A stretch of 62,511 nucleotides of DNA from an uncultured Dorea sp. (GCA_910584575.1 CAJUBG010000015.1:1-62511), one strand, 5' to 3'. Positions 42,694 to 52,025 are shown, numbered from the stretch's first letter. A program made the numbers and translations. The notes: generated by a model from the sequence alone, not told the origin.

Positions 42694-43398
42694 CTGTGAA
42701 CACAACTTTTTAAGAACGGACTTCGGGAAGGAAACTGGATTGTGGTTACCTATACCGGCGAAATTCAAGGGGATAACACCCAGAATGCATCTGTGATAAA
42801 AATAACAGATAACGATGAGAATAAAATCGAAAAGACGAAAAAGGAAATGAAAATCAAGGCGGTTGACGAGACGGTTTATGCAACCGCAGGCGTCCATATC
42901 AGGGGTTCTTATTCTACGACGTCTGACGTGATAGGCTCTCTGGCAAAAGGGGCGTCTATCCGGCGTACCGGCGTCTGTGACAATGGATGGTCCCGCGTTG
43001 TATATAACAATCAGGACGCCTATATCTATGGAGACTATTTGACAACGACTGCGCCCGCAAAGGAGAAGAAGCCTGCAAAGACCAACGGTTCAGCGCCGGC
43101 AACGCCACAGCAGGGGAATGAGCCTGCTAAAGTTAAGAAGCCGGACAGCCAGACGGTAGAACAGCAGCAGACGGTAGACGGTAAAGTTGTGGACGCTTCC
43201 ATGAACACATTGACTGTTGATATAAACGGTGAGGTTTATACCCTCAATATTATGGATGCGGCACACGAATATGCAAATGGAATACAGGTAGGAAATATTG
43301 TAACCATTACATATGCAGGAAATCTTGCAGATCCGGAGGTAACAATTATAAAGGTGCAGGATCAAGACCCGAATACTCCGGCAGAAAATAATAATTAG
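42694..43398 (+). pseudogene. 5'-truncated SH3-domain extracellular protein
   Basis: The frame reads FKNGLREGNWIVVTYTGEI, then an SH3 domain (VYATAGVHIRGSYSTTSDVI), a Pro/Lys linker, and a second module, YANGIQVGNIVTITYAGNL, that matches the first. The first module is therefore cut at its N-terminal side and the signal peptide or lipobox is missing. A GTG at 42742 has GGGAAGGA eight bases upstream, so a cytoplasmic remnant might be made. The intact relative would be a wall- or membrane-attached protein. Confidence 0.72.
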
Positions 43399-43418
43399 TA
43401 TAGTTTCGCTGAGAACCA

Positions 43419-43455
43419 GGGCAGGCAATTAAGAAACATAGTTGCCTGCCCTTTT
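43419..43455 (+). terminator. Intrinsic terminator
   Basis: GGGCAGGCAA pairs perfectly with TTGCCTGCCC across a 13-base loop, followed by TTTTC. It ends the SH3-remnant transcript and lies 16 bases before the convergent cyclase gene's end. Confidence 0.85.
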
Positions 43456-43470
43456 CAAAAATAAATTTGT

Positions 43471-44115
43471 TTATTCAAACCATGCAATAGCCCTGATTGG
43501 AGAACCGTCGCAGTTTTCCAGCTTTAACGGGTAACAGCTAAACCAGAAAAGATCATCTCCACATAGTTCAAGATTTTTAAGATTCTCAATATTTACCATA
43601 TTACAATTTTGGAACAGCTTTTTATGCCGCGTTAAATTTGTGTCGGCAATGGGGTCCAGCCCAATCACGTCGAAGCCAATGCCCTTATAAGCTCTATGTA
43701 TAATATAATCCAATACTTCATCGTCAATGCAGGGATAATTGCCAAAATAGGCATCTGTTCCCCAAAACTTATCCCATCCCAGATTAAACAGAAGAAAATC
43801 TGCTTTTTCCGCTTTCTCACCATATTTTCGGATATAAGCCATAGTGATAAATTCGCCCTCTTTTAGATTGCGGCATTCTATTACAAGGGCTTTCCCGATA
43901 AATTGGCTTGCTGGAAATTGATCAAGTGTCATTTCCCCTGCGTAGAGATGAGCCGGCGGATCCATATGAGTTCCGGTATGCGTATACATTTGCACCAGAG
44001 TTTCTTTGAAGCCGTCTTTTTCGTAGCCGTTCGCCGGAATGAATTTGGGGGTATCCGTACCTGGATACACTGGCATATCTTCTTTGATAGTATGTGTTAA
44101 ATCTATTACCTTCAT
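43471..44115 (-). CDS. Cyclase-family metal hydrolase (kynurenine formamidase-like)
   Basis: 214 residues: IDLTHTIKEDMPVYPGTD, then the metal motif HTGTHMDPPAHL (His-x-Gly-Thr-His-x-Asp-x-x-x-His) and a late IGLDPIADTN. Family members hydrolyse N-formylkynurenine, isatin or related cyclic amides. The start at 44115 follows AGGAGGAG and removes a spurious 24-residue extension. It stands alone between the SH3 remnant and a divergent response regulator. Substrate not deducible. Confidence 0.88.
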   Translation of the reverse strand: MKVIDLTHTIKEDMPVYPGTDTPKFIPANGYEKDGFKETLVQMYTHTGTHMDPPAHLYAGEMTLDQFPASQFIGKALVIECRNLKEGEFITMAYIRKYGEKAEKADFLLFNLGWDKFWGTDAYFGNYPCIDDEVLDYIIHRAYKGIGFDVIGLDPIADTNLTRHKKLFQNCNMVNIENLKNLELCGDDLFWFSCYPLKLENCDGSPIRAIAWFE

Positions 44116-44329
44116 AGTGCTGTTACTCCTCCTGCTGACATTCAGTAAACCGCTGATACGATTATATCGGCAATACAAATATTTCACGGATATAGTAACA
44201 TATTTTATTTAAAAAATCCAGTGTGCAAAAGGGGAGAGAAAATGACGCTTATACAAAACTTACTATTCATATCCAAAGAAAAGTGGTAAAATGATAAAAG
44301 ATAAATATCCGGTGGAAGGTGATGATACA

Positions 44330-45013
44330 ATGAAACGAATCTTGCTGGTGGAGGATGATTTGAGTTTAATTGGCGGACTTACTTTCGCCGTCAAAAAGGA
44401 AGGATACGAGGTAGAGGTTGCCCGTACAAGCCTTGAGGCAGACGCGCTCTGGTGTGATGGGAAATACGCTCTGGTAATTTTAGACGTCGCACTCCCTGAC
44501 GGTTCAGGATTTGACCTGTGTAAAAGGATGCGCCTGACCTCTAAGGTTCCGATCATGTTTTTAACTGCCGCGGATGAAGAAACGGATATGATTATGGGGC
44601 TTGACATCGGCGGAGACGATTATATTACAAAGCCGTTTAAGCTGGCAGTTTTTCTGTCAAGAGTCAACGCATTGCTTCGCAGAAGCAGCAATTTCAGCCA
44701 GGAGACGTTTAGGCTTAATTCTAATGGTATCATGGTAGAGCTGACAAAAGGAGAAGTCTATAAAGAGGGCGGGCTGATTGAGCTGACGGCAAGCGAATAT
44801 AAGCTTCTGTGCCTTTTTATGGAGAATCCCAATCAGGTGCTTTCGCCAGAGCAGATTTTGAACAGGCTATGGGACTGTAATGAAAACTATATAGATAATA
44901 ATACTCTGACGGTCTATATACGTAGACTGCGCACAAAGATTGAGGATGATGCGGGAAAGCCGGAAAGAATCGTGACCGTCCGCCGCATGGGATACAAATG
45001 GAACGTGAAGTAA
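44330..45013 (+). CDS. OmpR-family response regulator (Bce-like)
   Basis: 227 residues: receiver domain with VEDD, Asp52 in LVILDVALPDG and Lys in YITKPFK, then a winged-helix output domain (about 130-225; ASEYKLLCLFMENPN, YIDNNTLTVYIRRLR). One base separates it from the kinase gene. With that kinase and the ABC ATPase/FtsX-like permease downstream it forms a peptide-antibiotic sensing and detoxification module of the BceRSAB kind. Palindromes ahead of the ABC genes are its likely sites. Confidence 0.92.
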   Translation: MKRILLVEDDLSLIGGLTFAVKKEGYEVEVARTSLEADALWCDGKYALVILDVALPDGSGFDLCKRMRLTSKVPIMFLTAADEETDMIMGLDIGGDDYITKPFKLAVFLSRVNALLRRSSNFSQETFRLNSNGIMVELTKGEVYKEGGLIELTASEYKLLCLFMENPNQVLSPEQILNRLWDCNENYIDNNTLTVYIRRLRTKIEDDAGKPERIVTVRRMGYKWNVK

Positions 45014-45014
45014 G

Positions 45015-46064
45015 ATGAAGATACTGGCAAATAGAAAAATCAAGGCATTGTTTTATAAAATTCTGTTGTACCTCCTGGGGTTTTCAGTATTTTCTGTAAC
45101 TGTGATAGGGCTGCTTCCGAGACAGGCGGCAGTTTATGTCTGGCTCGGCGCCCTGGGTATGTGTATTTTAATCTTATTGGCTTGTTATGCTTACTTTAAA
45201 GAGCAGAATGATATTATGGAAAATGCGATAGGACAGATCAGGGAATATATTTCCGGCAGCAAGGACGCGCGTATCGAATGTTATGAGGAGGGCGAGCTGT
45301 ACAGGCTGTTTCATGAGGTAAATTCATTAGCCTCCATCCTGAACGCCCACATTGAGAGTGAGGGGAGGAAGAAGGAGTTCTTAAGGAATACGATATCAGA
45401 CATTTCCCACCAGTTGAAGACGCCCCTGGCGGCATTAAATATCTATAACGGAATTTTGCAGGGGGAGGCAGAAGCCCTGCCTACGGTCAAAGAGTTTGTC
45501 GGGCTTTCCGAGCAGGAATTGGAGAGGATTGAAACACTGGTACAGAAGCTTCTGAAAATCTCAAAATTTGATGCGGGTACAATCGTGATGGAGAAGGCTT
45601 CTGAAAATATATCTGACATGATGGAGTGTATCAAAAAGCGTTTCTCTTTCCGAGCCGGACAGGAGGGGAAGGAGATTATCCTCTTAGGAGATGAAGCCAT
45701 AGATTTTAACTGTGACCGTAACTGGATGATGGAGGCAATGGTCAATATTGTGAAAAATGCTTTAGATCATACGGAGGAAGGCGATTCTGTCTGGATTGAA
45801 TGGAAATTGTCAGCGTCAGCGCTTCAGATAGCTGTAAAAGATAACGGGACGGGAATCCATCCGGAGGATCTGTATTATATTTTTAAGAGGTTTTACAGAA
45901 GCCGGTACTCTAAGGACACCCAGGGAATCGGGCTTGGGCTTCCTCTTGCAAAGTCAATTATTGAAGCCCATGGGGGCAGTATTTCGGCTGATAGCGAATG
46001 GGGAAGCGGCACCACATTTTATCTGAATTTCCTGCTTTTTAAAACAATTCCTACAAAATTGTAG
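45015..46064 (+). CDS. Bce-like intramembrane-sensing histidine kinase
   Basis: 349 residues. Two closely spaced N-terminal helices (about 13-31 and 36-55) with almost no external loop, as in BceS-type kinases that sense through their transporter. Then a linker, His132 in DISHQLKTPL, an N-box (VNIVKNALDH), and G-boxes (DNGTGI, GIGLGLPLAKSI). Starts one base after the regulator stop. Signal probably relayed from the downstream ABC permease. Confidence 0.92.
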   Translation: MKILANRKIKALFYKILLYLLGFSVFSVTVIGLLPRQAAVYVWLGALGMCILILLACYAYFKEQNDIMENAIGQIREYISGSKDARIECYEEGELYRLFHEVNSLASILNAHIESEGRKKEFLRNTISDISHQLKTPLAALNIYNGILQGEAEALPTVKEFVGLSEQELERIETLVQKLLKISKFDAGTIVMEKASENISDMMECIKKRFSFRAGQEGKEIILLGDEAIDFNCDRNWMMEAMVNIVKNALDHTEEGDSVWIEWKLSASALQIAVKDNGTGIHPEDLYYIFKRFYRSRYSKDTQGIGLGLPLAKSIIEAHGGSISADSEWGSGTTFYLNFLLFKTIPTKL

Positions 46065-46082
46065 GATAATTGTAATATTACA
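46049..46082. promoter_or_regulatory. Two palindromes between kinase and ABC genes
   Basis: TCCTACAAAATTGTAGGA (46049-46066, eight-base arms) and TGTAATATTACA (46071-46082, perfect) lie side by side at the end of the kinase gene, 62 bases before the ATPase gene. Good candidates for sites of the response regulator controlling the transporter. Confidence 0.6.
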
Positions 46083-46143
46083 GTAGGGTTGGCGCGGTAT
46101 GCTTTTCGTGCATTGGAAATGTGCGAAAGGAGGCATTTATTTT

Positions 46144-46827
46144 ATGAATTTATTGGAGGTAAAATCAATTTCCAAAACCTATGGAGAAGGTGATACAGCC
46201 GTACACGCTCTCAAGAAGGTGAGCTTTTCGGTACCGAAGGGGGAATTTGTGGCGATTGTGGGGGAGTCAGGCTCAGGCAAGAGTACCCTTCTGAATATGA
46301 TTGGCGCGCTGGATGTGCCTTCCTTTGGAAAGGTCTATATTGACAGCAAAGATATTTTTGCAATGAAGGAGAGAAGTCTTACGGTTTTCCGGCGCAGGAA
46401 TATCGGGTTTATTTTTCAGAGCTTTAATCTGATTCCGGAGTTGACGGTTGAGCAGAATATCCTTTTTCCGGTACTGCTTGATTACCAGAAGCCTGACAGG
46501 AAATATCTGGACGAGCTGCTGGCAGTATTGAATCTTCAGGAACGCCGGCATCACCTGCCAAGCCAGCTATCGGGCGGGCAGCAGCAGAGAGTGGCGATTG
46601 GAAGGGCGCTGATTACCCGTCCGGCGCTCATCCTGGCAGACGAGCCCACGGGGAACCTGGACACACAGAACAGCAGAGAGGTCATTGCCCTCCTAAAAGA
46701 GGCTTCTAAAAAATATGAGCAGACCATAATTATGATTACCCATAGCCGGGGAATTGCCCAGACAGCGGACCGCATCCTCCAGGTATCTGATGGTGAGCTG
46801 ACAGATTTTGGGAGGTGCAGGGAATGA
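46144..46827 (+). CDS. ABC transporter ATPase (BceA/LolD-like)
   Basis: 227 residues: Walker A GESGSGKSTL, Q-loop IFQSFNLIPELT, signature LSGGQQQR, Walker B LILADEPTGNLD and switch His in MITHSRGI. Powers the FtsX-type permease encoded next, whose start overlaps its stop by four bases. Start at 46144 after AGGAGG; a longer frame from 46099 lacks a site. Works with the upstream regulator and kinase in resistance to or sensing of cell-envelope antibiotics (inferred). Confidence 0.93.
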   Translation: MNLLEVKSISKTYGEGDTAVHALKKVSFSVPKGEFVAIVGESGSGKSTLLNMIGALDVPSFGKVYIDSKDIFAMKERSLTVFRRRNIGFIFQSFNLIPELTVEQNILFPVLLDYQKPDRKYLDELLAVLNLQERRHHLPSQLSGGQQQRVAIGRALITRPALILADEPTGNLDTQNSREVIALLKEASKKYEQTIIMITHSRGIAQTADRILQVSDGELTDFGRCRE

Positions 46828-49154
46828 AAAGTTATCTCAGCCTTATTCCGATTTCAGCGCGTGTCCACAGGCGGCAGAACCGCATGACGCTTCTGTGCAT
46901 TATTATTTCGGTGTTTCTTGTGACGGCTATTTTCAGTGTGGCAGACACTTTTGTCCGGGCCACAGATAAAGCAATGCAGGAGAAGCACGGGTACTGGCAT
47001 ATCCGGCTTGATAATATTTCGCAGGATATTGGGGAGGATATCAGCCGCCGCCCTGATGTTTTGGCTGTCGGATGGATGGCCTCGTTCAATGTGGACGGGA
47101 ATTTGCCCTATTATATCGGCCAGAAGGAGGCCGCGCTTTATGGTGTGGATGAGACCTATATATCGCAGCTTGTAAACAGCCTTGAAGAAGGAGAAATCCC
47201 GCAAAACGACCAAGAGGTCATGCTTAGCAGCAATGCGAAGCTGGCTTTGGGCGTACAGGCCGGCGGGCATGTGACCTTAAGTACGCCTGGCGGGGATACT
47301 GATTTTATTGTGTCTGGCTTTGGCTCGGATGATAAGGAATATTACCAGGGACAGACGTATATGGTTGCCGTGTATATGACAAGGAATTCGTTTCATACAA
47401 TAATGGCTGCAAACGCCCTGGAGGAGAAGCCGTCCTGTTTTGTGCAGTTTGAAAAGGTATCAGGCGCGTCAAAAGCGGTATCGGAGATTCAAAAGCAATA
47501 TGGCCTGGCAGACGGGACTATTTCCGAAAATGTTGCGGCTATGGGATTCTCAGGGCAAAGCAGCAACCAGTCCGTGAATGGTATTTATGAGATAGCGGCA
47601 ATGTTGTTTGTTCTGGTATTACTGGCAGCAGTTTTAATGATCTCCGGCAGTCTGAACAGTAATGTTTCCCAACGGACAAAATTCTTTGGTATGATGCGCT
47701 GTATCGGTGCAAGCAGAGAGCAGATTATCCGGTTTGTGCGGCTGGAGGCATTGAACTGGTGTAAAACGGCAATTCCTGTCGGGCTGCTGCTTGGGACGCT
47801 GGCCAGTTGGGGCATATGCGCATATCTGCGTTATGGTATTGGAGGCGAATTCGCAGCCATGCATGTATTTGCCTTAAGCCCTGTTGGATTGATAAGCGGT
47901 GTGCTGGTTGGCGCCTTGACGGTTTTATTAGCGGCGCAGGCGCCTGCAAAGCGGGCTGCCAGGGTTTCCCCCATGTCGGCGGTTTCCGGCAATTCAGAAG
48001 CAGCGCCGCCGAAGATGCGTGCAGTCAAACAGAAGCTTGGAAAAGTAGAAAGAACCCTGGGAATTTATCATGCGACAGGCTCTAGAAAAAACTGGCTTCT
48101 GATGACAGCCTCCTTTGCACTTACGATTATCATGGTCTTATGCTTCTCGATTGGCCTGGATTTTGCGCGGGGATTGATGCCCTCCTTAAAATCCTGGAAT
48201 CCGGATATTGTGCTTAATGGTTATGAAAATGCACTGACGCTGGAACAGAATATAAAAGATGAGATTAGCGGTATTTCCGGAGTCGGGCGCGTCTTTGGAA
48301 CCGCGTATCTGGCTCATATTCCGGTGACGTCCTCAAGGCAGGGGATTGATTATATTAATCTGGAATCCTATGATGAGAGCTTACTGGGAAACGCAGAAGA
48401 TGATGTGGTTGAGGGGAAGCTATCGGATATCTATGGTGACAGCGATAAGGTTATGACTGTCTATAATAAGGATAATCCTCTGAAGGTGGGGGATACCCTC
48501 CAGATTGCGGGAAAAGAGGTTGAGATTACCTGCTCTGTATCCGGCAGCCTGTTTCCAGGCGAGCTTTTGGTTATCTGCTCTCAGGAGACGTTTGAGAGAC
48601 TGACAGGAGAGCAGGGACTTACTATGATTGGCGTGCAGCTTGACGAGAGGGCAAATGAGGGGACGGTACGGCAGATTAGCGGCTTTGCCGAGAGCGACGT
48701 GATTTTTTCGGATGACAGGGCAAGGATTGAGGAATCAAATACCACGTATATGATAGTACAGGTTGGCGTATATGGATTTTTGGGGATTGTTGGAATGGTT
48801 ACGATGTTCTATATCATTAACAGTATTTCCATCAGTGTGGCTGCCCGAACAAAGCAGTATGGGGCAATGCGGGCGGTTGGTATGGACGGCGTGCAGCTTA
48901 CGCGGATGATTACCGCAGAAGCGTTTACCTATGCCGTGTCCGGCCTTTTGGCAGGCTTTGGGATTGGGCTTCCGTTTAGTTATTTTCTGTATGCCCGGCT
49001 GATTACACGGTATTTTGGGACAATATGGCATCCGCCGGTGGCGCTGCTTTGCCTGCTCATTGTATTTGTGGCGGTCTGTGCTGCTGCGGCGGTATATACT
49101 CCGGCAAAACGGCTTCGGAATATGGCAATCACAGACACGATTAATGAATTGTAA
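46824..49154 (+). CDS. FtsX-type ABC permease (antimicrobial-peptide transporter)
   Basis: 776 residues. A membrane helix near 20-40, an external domain of about 200 residues, then two FtsX/MacB-like membrane cores (about 255-400 and 660-770), separated by a further helix (about 425-445) and a second external domain. FtsX motifs include FFGMMRCIGASREQI and QYGAMRAVGMDGVQL. The ATG overlaps the ATPase stop (ATGA) after GGAGG. The two large external regions distinguish it from classical BceB, so ligand range may differ. Its last codons begin the first 35-bp direct repeat. Confidence 0.9.
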   Translation: MKSYLSLIPISARVHRRQNRMTLLCIIISVFLVTAIFSVADTFVRATDKAMQEKHGYWHIRLDNISQDIGEDISRRPDVLAVGWMASFNVDGNLPYYIGQKEAALYGVDETYISQLVNSLEEGEIPQNDQEVMLSSNAKLALGVQAGGHVTLSTPGGDTDFIVSGFGSDDKEYYQGQTYMVAVYMTRNSFHTIMAANALEEKPSCFVQFEKVSGASKAVSEIQKQYGLADGTISENVAAMGFSGQSSNQSVNGIYEIAAMLFVLVLLAAVLMISGSLNSNVSQRTKFFGMMRCIGASREQIIRFVRLEALNWCKTAIPVGLLLGTLASWGICAYLRYGIGGEFAAMHVFALSPVGLISGVLVGALTVLLAAQAPAKRAARVSPMSAVSGNSEAAPPKMRAVKQKLGKVERTLGIYHATGSRKNWLLMTASFALTIIMVLCFSIGLDFARGLMPSLKSWNPDIVLNGYENALTLEQNIKDEISGISGVGRVFGTAYLAHIPVTSSRQGIDYINLESYDESLLGNAEDDVVEGKLSDIYGDSDKVMTVYNKDNPLKVGDTLQIAGKEVEITCSVSGSLFPGELLVICSQETFERLTGEQGLTMIGVQLDERANEGTVRQISGFAESDVIFSDDRARIEESNTTYMIVQVGVYGFLGIVGMVTMFYIINSISISVAARTKQYGAMRAVGMDGVQLTRMITAEAFTYAVSGLLAGFGIGLPFSYFLYARLITRYFGTIWHPPVALLCLLIVFVAVCAAAAVYTPAKRLRNMAITDTINEL

Positions 49155-49176
49155 GTATTTGATTTGGCATTGGGAG
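49142..49176 (+). repeat. 35-bp direct repeat, left copy
   Basis: Begins TAATGAATTGTAAGTA and continues TGATTTGGCATTG; 32 of 35 positions match the right copy at 50334-50368. This copy contains the final Asn-Glu-Leu-stop of the FtsX-type permease gene. Confidence 0.85.
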
Positions 49177-49241
49177 CTCTTTGCTATTTCATTTTCTCAA
49201 TCCTGCAGGTATAAAATAATGCTCTAAAGTAAATGTGTAGA

Positions 49242-49270
49242 TTGCCATCAATAAGATTTTATGCTATACT
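49242..49270 (+). promoter_or_regulatory. SigA-type promoter of the GH43 gene
   Basis: TTGCCA, 17-base spacer, TATACT, about 80 bases upstream of the GH43 start codon. Confidence 0.7.
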
Positions 49271-49353
49271 CAACCTAAATTTTGGCAGCTTTTTATTAAT
49301 GTTCATAAAGTAATATGTCAATATATAGATGAAAAGAGAGGTAATAACACAAT

Positions 49354-50322
49354 ATGAATGAAACAAATTTTCTTAAGACAAAATATAATCAGCCATTTAT
49401 TCTTCAGAGGGCAGACCCCTATGTCTATATGGATGATAAACTAGGGTATCTGTTTACCGCGTCTGTGCCGGCTTATGACAGAATCGTACTGCGCAGAAGC
49501 GATACGATTGACGGTCTGGTCAAGGCCGAGGAGATTACCGTTTGGGAAAGACATGAGAAAGGGATTATGAGTATTCATGTCTGGGCGCCGGAAATCCATC
49601 ATATTAATCATGAATGGTTTATTTATTTTGCGGCCGGAGACAAGGACGACGTCTGGGCCATACGTCCCTATGTGCTTAAGTGTACAGGTCCGGACCCGAT
49701 GAAGGATTCCTGGATAGAGCTTGGGCAGATGCAGGCCAAAGATCCGTTTACCTTCCAGGATTTTTCACTTGATATGACGGTATTTGAACATTTGGGGAAA
49801 ATGTATTGTATATGGGCCGAAAAGGTTGGCGTGGGGAAGAAGATATCGAATCTATACATTGCAGAGATGGAAAGCCCTGTTAAGCTGTCTACAGAGCAGG
49901 TATTGCTGACCTCGCCGGATTATGACTGGGAGAGAGTGGACTTTTGGGTAAATGAAGGACCGGCAATATTAAAGCATGATGGGAAGCTCTATTTGACCTA
50001 TTCGGCAAGCGCCACCGGTACATGTTATTGTATGGGAATGCTCAGCATTGATGAAAAGGAAGAACTTTTGAATCCCCGCGCATGGAAAAAGGAAAGATAT
50101 CCGATTGTAAAGACTGACTGGGAGAAGGGAATACTGGGGCCTGGGCACAATTCGTTTACAAAGACGGAGGACGGCAGGGAGGATGTGATGATTTACCATG
50201 CCAGACAGTATGATGAGATTGAAGGAGACCCCTTGTATGACCCCAACAGACATACTTATCGGATGAAGGTGGTGTGGGATGAAGCAGGCAGACCAGTGTT
50301 TGATTTTGCGAATAATTATTAG
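49354..50322 (+). CDS. GH43-family glycoside hydrolase
   Basis: 322 residues, one five-bladed propeller domain without a signal peptide, so cytoplasmic. The three expected acidic residues are Asp21 (RADPYV, general base), Asp140 (LDMTVF, pKa modulator) and Glu201 (WVNEGPAI, general acid). Family members release arabinose or xylose from oligosaccharides; the arabinofuranosidase neighbours favour arabinose. AAGAGAGG site, own promoter. The gene is bracketed by 35-bp direct repeats, so it may be a later insertion between the permease and ptsI. Confidence 0.9.
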   Translation: MNETNFLKTKYNQPFILQRADPYVYMDDKLGYLFTASVPAYDRIVLRRSDTIDGLVKAEEITVWERHEKGIMSIHVWAPEIHHINHEWFIYFAAGDKDDVWAIRPYVLKCTGPDPMKDSWIELGQMQAKDPFTFQDFSLDMTVFEHLGKMYCIWAEKVGVGKKISNLYIAEMESPVKLSTEQVLLTSPDYDWERVDFWVNEGPAILKHDGKLYLTYSASATGTCYCMGMLSIDEKEELLNPRAWKKERYPIVKTDWEKGILGPGHNSFTKTEDGREDVMIYHARQYDEIEGDPLYDPNRHTYRMKVVWDEAGRPVFDFANNY

Positions 50323-50333
50323 GGCGGCATCGG

Positions 50334-50368
50334 TAATGAATTGTAAGTAGCTGATTTGGCATTGAGAG
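50334..50368 (+). repeat. 35-bp direct repeat, right copy
   Basis: Matches 49142-49176 at 32 of 35 positions, including a relic of the permease's last codons and stop although no permease lies here. Its 3' end carries the GAGAGG ribosome-binding site of ptsI. Confidence 0.85.
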
Positions 50369-50376
50369 GGAAAAAT

Positions 50377-51993
50377 ATGCGGAGACTATCCGGAAAATCT
50401 GTATATAAAGGGATTGCGCTTGGTCCGGCTGTTGTCCTTAAAAAGAATGAATATCCGGTTCAGAGAATAAAGGCAGCAGATGCGGATACGGAAATCTTAC
50501 GTTTAAAAAAAGCGGCAGAACGGACGGCCGTTAAGCTGCAACAGCTTTATAAAAAAGCGCTGAAGGAAGCAGGAGAGGCAGGCGCGGCTCTTTTTAAGGT
50601 ATATCAGATGATACTGGAGGACAAGGATTACCTTGACGTCATTCAGAACATGATTCGCAGGGAAATGGTAAATGCGGAGTATGCGGTTTTCGTTACCGGC
50701 GCTCAATATTCCGAGATGTTTGCCGGCATGGAGGAGGAATATATGAAAGCCAGGGCTGCGGATATGAAGGATATTTCTGACCGCCTGATCCGCAGCCTGA
50801 CCGGATATGAGGAAAATGAGCCGGTATTTACAGAGCCTTCTATCATTTTGGCTGAGGATTTGAGCCCAGGCGAAACGGTTCAGATGGATAAGGAGAAGAT
50901 TCTTGGATTTGTAACCGTTCACGGTTCTGTAAACTCTCACACGGCGATTCTTGCGAGAATGATGAATATTCCTGCGCTGCTTGGGGTGCCTGTAGATTTA
51001 GATGCAATTCATACAGGGATGAAGGTAGTGGTAGACGGTTTAAAGGGAGAGGTTATTTTTGAACCTACCGAGGAAATCTGCATACAGGCAAGGGAGAGAA
51101 TCCATGAGGAAAAAGAAAAACTTCTGCTGCTTAAGAGCTTGAGGGGGAAAGAGAGTATAACCTCTGGCGGAAGAAAAATCCGCATCTATGCCAATATCGG
51201 AAGCGTCGGCGATGTGGAATACGCACTGGAAAATGACGCGGAAGGCATCGGGTTATTCCGCAGCGAATTTTTGTATCTGGGTAGAACAGATTTCCCTACA
51301 GAGGAGGAACAGTTTGCCGTGTACAGGCAGGTGGTTCAGAGGATGGCAGGTAAAAAGGTGGTTATCCGGACCTTAGATATTGGTGCGGATAAAATGGCTG
51401 ATTATTTTAATCTGGAGCGGGAGGATAATCCGGCGATGGGATTTCGGGGGATTCGTATCTGCCTAAAGCAGCCAAAGATATTCAAAACACAGCTTCGCGC
51501 CTTACTTCGTGCGGCGGTTTTTGGGAATTTATCGGTCATGTATCCTATGATTACCTCTGTGTGGGAAGTAAAGCGGATTAATGAGATTGTGGAAGAAGTG
51601 CGAAAAGAACTGGAGGAGGAACAGATTCCTTATAAAATGCCAGAGCAGGGAATTATGATTGAAACACCGGCGGCAGTTATGATTAGCGATGAGCTGGCGG
51701 CGCTTACGGATTTTTTTAGTATCGGGACGAACGATTTGACGCAGTATACTCTGGCTATTGACAGGCAGAATGAGAGGCTGGATGATTTTTTTGATACCCG
51801 TCATAAGGCGGTTATTAGAATGATACATATGGTGGTGGAAAACGCCCACAGAGCAGGAAAATGGGTCGGTATCTGCGGAGAATTGGGGGCGGATACGGGG
51901 ATGACGGAGACGTTTGTAAATATGGGCGTGGATGAATTGTCTGTGGCGCCGTCTATGGTATTAAAGTTAAGAAAGACTGTCCGTGAAATGTAA
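50377..51993 (+). CDS. ptsI: Phosphoenolpyruvate-protein phosphotransferase (PTS enzyme I)
   Basis: 538 residues. Transfers phosphate from PEP to HPr as the first step of PTS sugar uptake and carbon-source signalling. Visible: N-terminal helical HPr-binding domain, active-site His188 in HGSVNSHTAILAR (canonical GGxTSH region, somewhat altered), and the C-terminal PEP barrel with GIGLFRSEFLYL, DIGADKMADYF, NPAMGFRGIR, FSIGTNDLTQY and the C-terminal Cys in CGELGAD. The usual CGEMAGD thus varies. ATG at 50377 after GAGAGGGA. No HPr gene or EII adjacent. Confidence 0.94.
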   Translation: MRRLSGKSVYKGIALGPAVVLKKNEYPVQRIKAADADTEILRLKKAAERTAVKLQQLYKKALKEAGEAGAALFKVYQMILEDKDYLDVIQNMIRREMVNAEYAVFVTGAQYSEMFAGMEEEYMKARAADMKDISDRLIRSLTGYEENEPVFTEPSIILAEDLSPGETVQMDKEKILGFVTVHGSVNSHTAILARMMNIPALLGVPVDLDAIHTGMKVVVDGLKGEVIFEPTEEICIQARERIHEEKEKLLLLKSLRGKESITSGGRKIRIYANIGSVGDVEYALENDAEGIGLFRSEFLYLGRTDFPTEEEQFAVYRQVVQRMAGKKVVIRTLDIGADKMADYFNLEREDNPAMGFRGIRICLKQPKIFKTQLRALLRAAVFGNLSVMYPMITSVWEVKRINEIVEEVRKELEEEQIPYKMPEQGIMIETPAAVMISDELAALTDFFSIGTNDLTQYTLAIDRQNERLDDFFDTRHKAVIRMIHMVVENAHRAGKWVGICGELGADTGMTETFVNMGVDELSVAPSMVLKLRKTVREM

Positions 51994-52025
51994 GCTGGCT
52001 CAGAGATTTCTCTTTTATTAAATAG

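Noticed and set aside
42742..43398. SH3 protein as an intact gene starting at the GTG at 42742
   Set aside because: A ribosome-binding site is present, but the product would lack a secretion signal and begin in the middle of a module whose complete copy lies later in the same protein.
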